Shown in pieces: positions 5,446-7,190 of a stretch of DNA of 7,190 nt. The notes under the pieces were generated by a model that was given only the letters and a program-made list of their open reading frames with translations, ran no database searches and had not been told where the DNA came from. The first letter of the stretch is position 1. The number at the start of each line of letters is the position of its first letter. The translations under genes and the position numbers were made by a program. This DNA comes from Halieaceae bacterium UBA3479 (lineage in GTDB: Bacteria; Pseudomonadota; Gammaproteobacteria; Pseudomonadales; Halieaceae), in contig DFQW01000036.1 of NCBI GenBank assembly GCA_002377985.1, positions 1 to 7,190 on the forward strand, in the 5' to 3' direction.

Positions 5446-7190
5446 ATGCTCGCAGCCCTTCTGATGTCTCTCTTGCTGTCAACCAACAGCTTCGCCGAGA
5501 CGACTCCCTACACAGGAAATCTGGTGTGCGCCGGCTGCCACGAGCGCGCCGCAGCAGACTGGCACAACTCTCATCATGACCTTGCGATGCAGGAGGCGTC
5601 TGCCGGCACCGTGCTGGGCGATTTCAATCATGCGACGTTCACGCATAGCGGGGTGACCACCACCTTCTTCCGTGAGGGCGATACTTTTTTTGTCAGAACC
5701 GACAATGCCGAGGGTGAGCTCGAGACCTTCCCCGTGCGCTACGTATTCGGTATCGAACCGCTACAACAGGTGCTGCTACCGTTGTCGGGCGGTAGGTTAC
5801 AGGCGCTCACTATTGCCTGGGACGCTCGGCCCGCCGGCGCAGGTGGTCAGCGGTGGTACCACCTTTACCCCGACGAGGAGATAACGGCGGGAGATCCGCT
5901 ACATTGGACCGGCGGCTACTTCAACTGGAACACCAGCTGCGCCGAATGCCACAGCACCGATGTCAAAAAACGCTATAACGCGAGCACGGATAGCTTTGAC
6001 ACCCGCTTTGAACAGATCGACGTCGGTTGCGAAGCCTGTCACGGCCCGGGCAGTGAGCACGTAGCGCGGGTCGACGCCGGGACGCTGTCCCCGACTCAAA
6101 CCGGATTCGACATGAGCCTGTCTGCCCGCGGCAAATGGCGCTGGTCCGATAACGCCACGATCGCTCAGCGATCTGAAACACTCAAATCGACACAGCAAAT
6201 TGATACCTGTGGGCGTTGTCATGCACGACGCGGCACATTGGGCGAGTACCACCCGGGCAGGCCGCTTCTGGATACGCATCGACTGGCCCTGATCGAGGAC
6301 CCGCTCTATTGGGCAGACGGCCAGATCCGAGACGAAGTCTATGTGTATGGGTCTTTTATCCAGAGCAAAATGCATCAGGCAGGCGTGGTGTGCAGCAACT
6401 GCCATAACCCGCACAGTAACCAGCTGGTGGCCGCTGGCAACGCCGTGTGCGGGCAGTGTCATTTGGCAAGCACCTACGACAACACCACACACCACCGGCA
6501 TCAGATTGCGTCGGCCGGCAGCGCCTGTGTCGCGTGCCATATGCCCAGCCAGACCTATATGGGGATTGATGAACGGCGCGACCACAGCATGCGCATCCCG
6601 AGGCCTGATCTGTCAATGGGCACAGGAAGCCCCAATGCCTGCAACCAGTGCCACACCGATCAAAGTGCAGATTGGGCGTACTCGGCGCTGGTGGACTGGG
6701 GAGTGCAGTTCAGTGCTCGGCGCAACCACCCTGCGCGCGCATTTCATGCCGCTGGGCGGGGAGATGTTCGCGCCACACCAACATTGGTTGCGACGGCCAA
6801 TGATGACAGCGCAAGCTCCTCGATGCTGCGGGCCTCGGCAATCGCCCAACTAGGCAGATTGGCGCCGGAACAATTGATGCCCTCGCTGCCGTTGTGGCTT
6901 GGCAGCGAGGATCCGCTGATCCGGCTGGCGGCCATAGAGGCAACCGGGTCGCTGCCCATCACCCAACGAGAAGCATTACTACTGCCGCTTGTGTACGACC
7001 CGGTGCTGGCGAACCGGATGGAGGTAGCAGAGCAGTTAGCGGCATCTTCAGTAACCCCTGAAACCCCCGAAGGCGAATCCCTGCAGTCACTGTTTGACGA
7101 ATACATCGGGGTCCAGTCGCAGCATCTGGATATGCCGTCGGTGCTGACACAGTTAAGCGGGTTTCAACTGGCTCGGGGTAACGTCGACGC
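5446..7190 (+). CDS. Exported octahaem c-type cytochrome with HEAT-like region (3' end outside window)
   Basis: The frame is open to the window end (581 codons). Residues 1-17 form a signal peptide (core LAALLMSLLLS, cleavage after SFA), placing the protein in the periplasm or beyond. Eight CXXCH sites for covalent haem begin at Cys28, 165, 195, 255, 316, 335, 361 and 399. Around them are family segments such as SHHDLAMQ (36-43), the CAECH/CEACHGPG pair, DEVYVYGSFIQSKM (298-311), CVACHMP and RRDHSMRIPRPDLS (378-391). This matches the multihaem cytochrome c554-like/doubled-CXXCH proteins that carry HEAT and usually TPR repeats C-terminally; residues from about 440 on (ASAIAQLGRL, IRLAAIEATGSLP) look like HEAT helices. 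The likely role is periplasmic electron transfer or a redox reaction; substrate unknown. The start is uncertain: ATG 5446 and 5464 are both possible, neither with a clear ribosome-binding site. Confidence 0.85.
   Translation, partial: MLAALLMSLLLSTNSFAETTPYTGNLVCAGCHERAAADWHNSHHDLAMQEASAGTVLGDFNHATFTHSGVTTTFFREGDTFFVRTDNAEGELETFPVRYVFGIEPLQQVLLPLSGGRLQALTIAWDARPAGAGGQRWYHLYPDEEITAGDPLHWTGGYFNWNTSCAECHSTDVKKRYNASTDSFDTRFEQIDVGCEACHGPGSEHVARVDAGTLSPTQTGFDMSLSARGKWRWSDNATIAQRSETLKSTQQIDTCGRCHARRGTLGEYHPGRPLLDTHRLALIEDPLYWADGQIRDEVYVYGSFIQSKMHQAGVVCSNCHNPHSNQLVAAGNAVCGQCHLASTYDNTTHHRHQIASAGSACVACHMPSQTYMGIDERRDHSMRIPRPDLSMGTGSPNACNQCHTDQSADWAYSALVDWGVQFSARRNHPARAFHAAGRGDVRATPTLVATANDDSASSSMLRASAIAQLGRLAPEQLMPSLPLWLGSEDPLIRLAAIEATGSLPITQREALLLPLVYDPVLANRMEVAEQLAASSVTPETPEGESLQSLFDEYIGVQSQHLDMPSVLTQLSGFQLARGNVD

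Noticed and set aside
5199..5486. Minus-strand 95-codon frame across the spacer before the cytochrome gene
   Set aside because: It is Arg-rich, has no motif or ribosome-binding site, and runs into the signal-peptide region of the cytochrome on the other strand.
5899..6585. Long minus-strand frame (228 codons) inside the cytochrome gene
   Set aside because: It is a shadow of the strongly supported cytochrome frame with its eight CXXCH sites; long antisense frames are common in GC-rich genes.
6341..6853. Alternative plus-strand frame (170 codons) in the cytochrome, suggesting a frameshift
   Set aside because: The main frame continues without a stop through this stretch and keeps haem sites and HEAT-like sequence, so no frameshift is needed.
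1..7190. Defence, CRISPR, retron or secretion system
   Set aside because: No repeat array, reverse transcriptase, nuclease-helicase pair or other hallmark is visible; the genes present are explained by ordinary families.

Overview
The window looks like chromosomal DNA from a Gram-negative bacterium, most likely a marine gammaproteobacterium, perhaps of the Halieaceae/Cellvibrionales type. The support is an intact RdgC (a family largely confined to beta- and gammaproteobacteria), Sec signal peptides, a periplasmic-type multiheme cytochrome, moderately high GC and closely packed short operons. The lineage is an inference from gene content only. There is no CRISPR array, tRNA, rRNA, complete insertion sequence, phage gene or recognisable defence locus.

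Layout. Bases 1-123 are the C-terminus of an endonuclease/exonuclease/phosphatase-fold protein, coupled by a GTGA overlap to a small exported DUF5329-type protein (120-470). After a short convergent gap come three minus-strand genes, transcribed from 1957 down to 571: an exported antibiotic-biosynthesis-monooxygenase-fold protein, a four-helix membrane protein of unknown family and a SnoaL/NTF2-like protein. A divergent spacer (1958-2111) separates them from a small potassium-channel-like protein (2112-2561, filter TTVGFGD). This gene runs tail to tail into a minus-strand pair, rdgC (3687-2785) followed by a DUF1653 gene (2788-2558), which overlap by ATGA.

Divergent from rdgC is a glyoxalase I-like gene (3818-4258). 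It converges, with a 3-base gap, on a class I glutamine amidotransferase (4963-4262). A 482-base spacer (4964-5445) contains two adjacent inverted repeats just upstream of the amidotransferase, a possible sigma70-type promoter and a GGGGTCA repeat pair. The last gene (5446 to the window end) is a large exported cytochrome with eight CXXCH haem sites followed by a HEAT-like helical region; its 3' end lies outside the window.

How the genes work together. Most are housekeeping or accessory genes without one shared pathway. The tightest functional hints are the rdgC-DUF1653 translational coupling and the three-gene minus-strand cassette (571-1957). The least understood sizeable gene is the octahaem cytochrome, which probably handles periplasmic electron transfer or a redox reaction that cannot be specified from sequence. 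I found no clear novel system; the findings are modest and are ranked accordingly.
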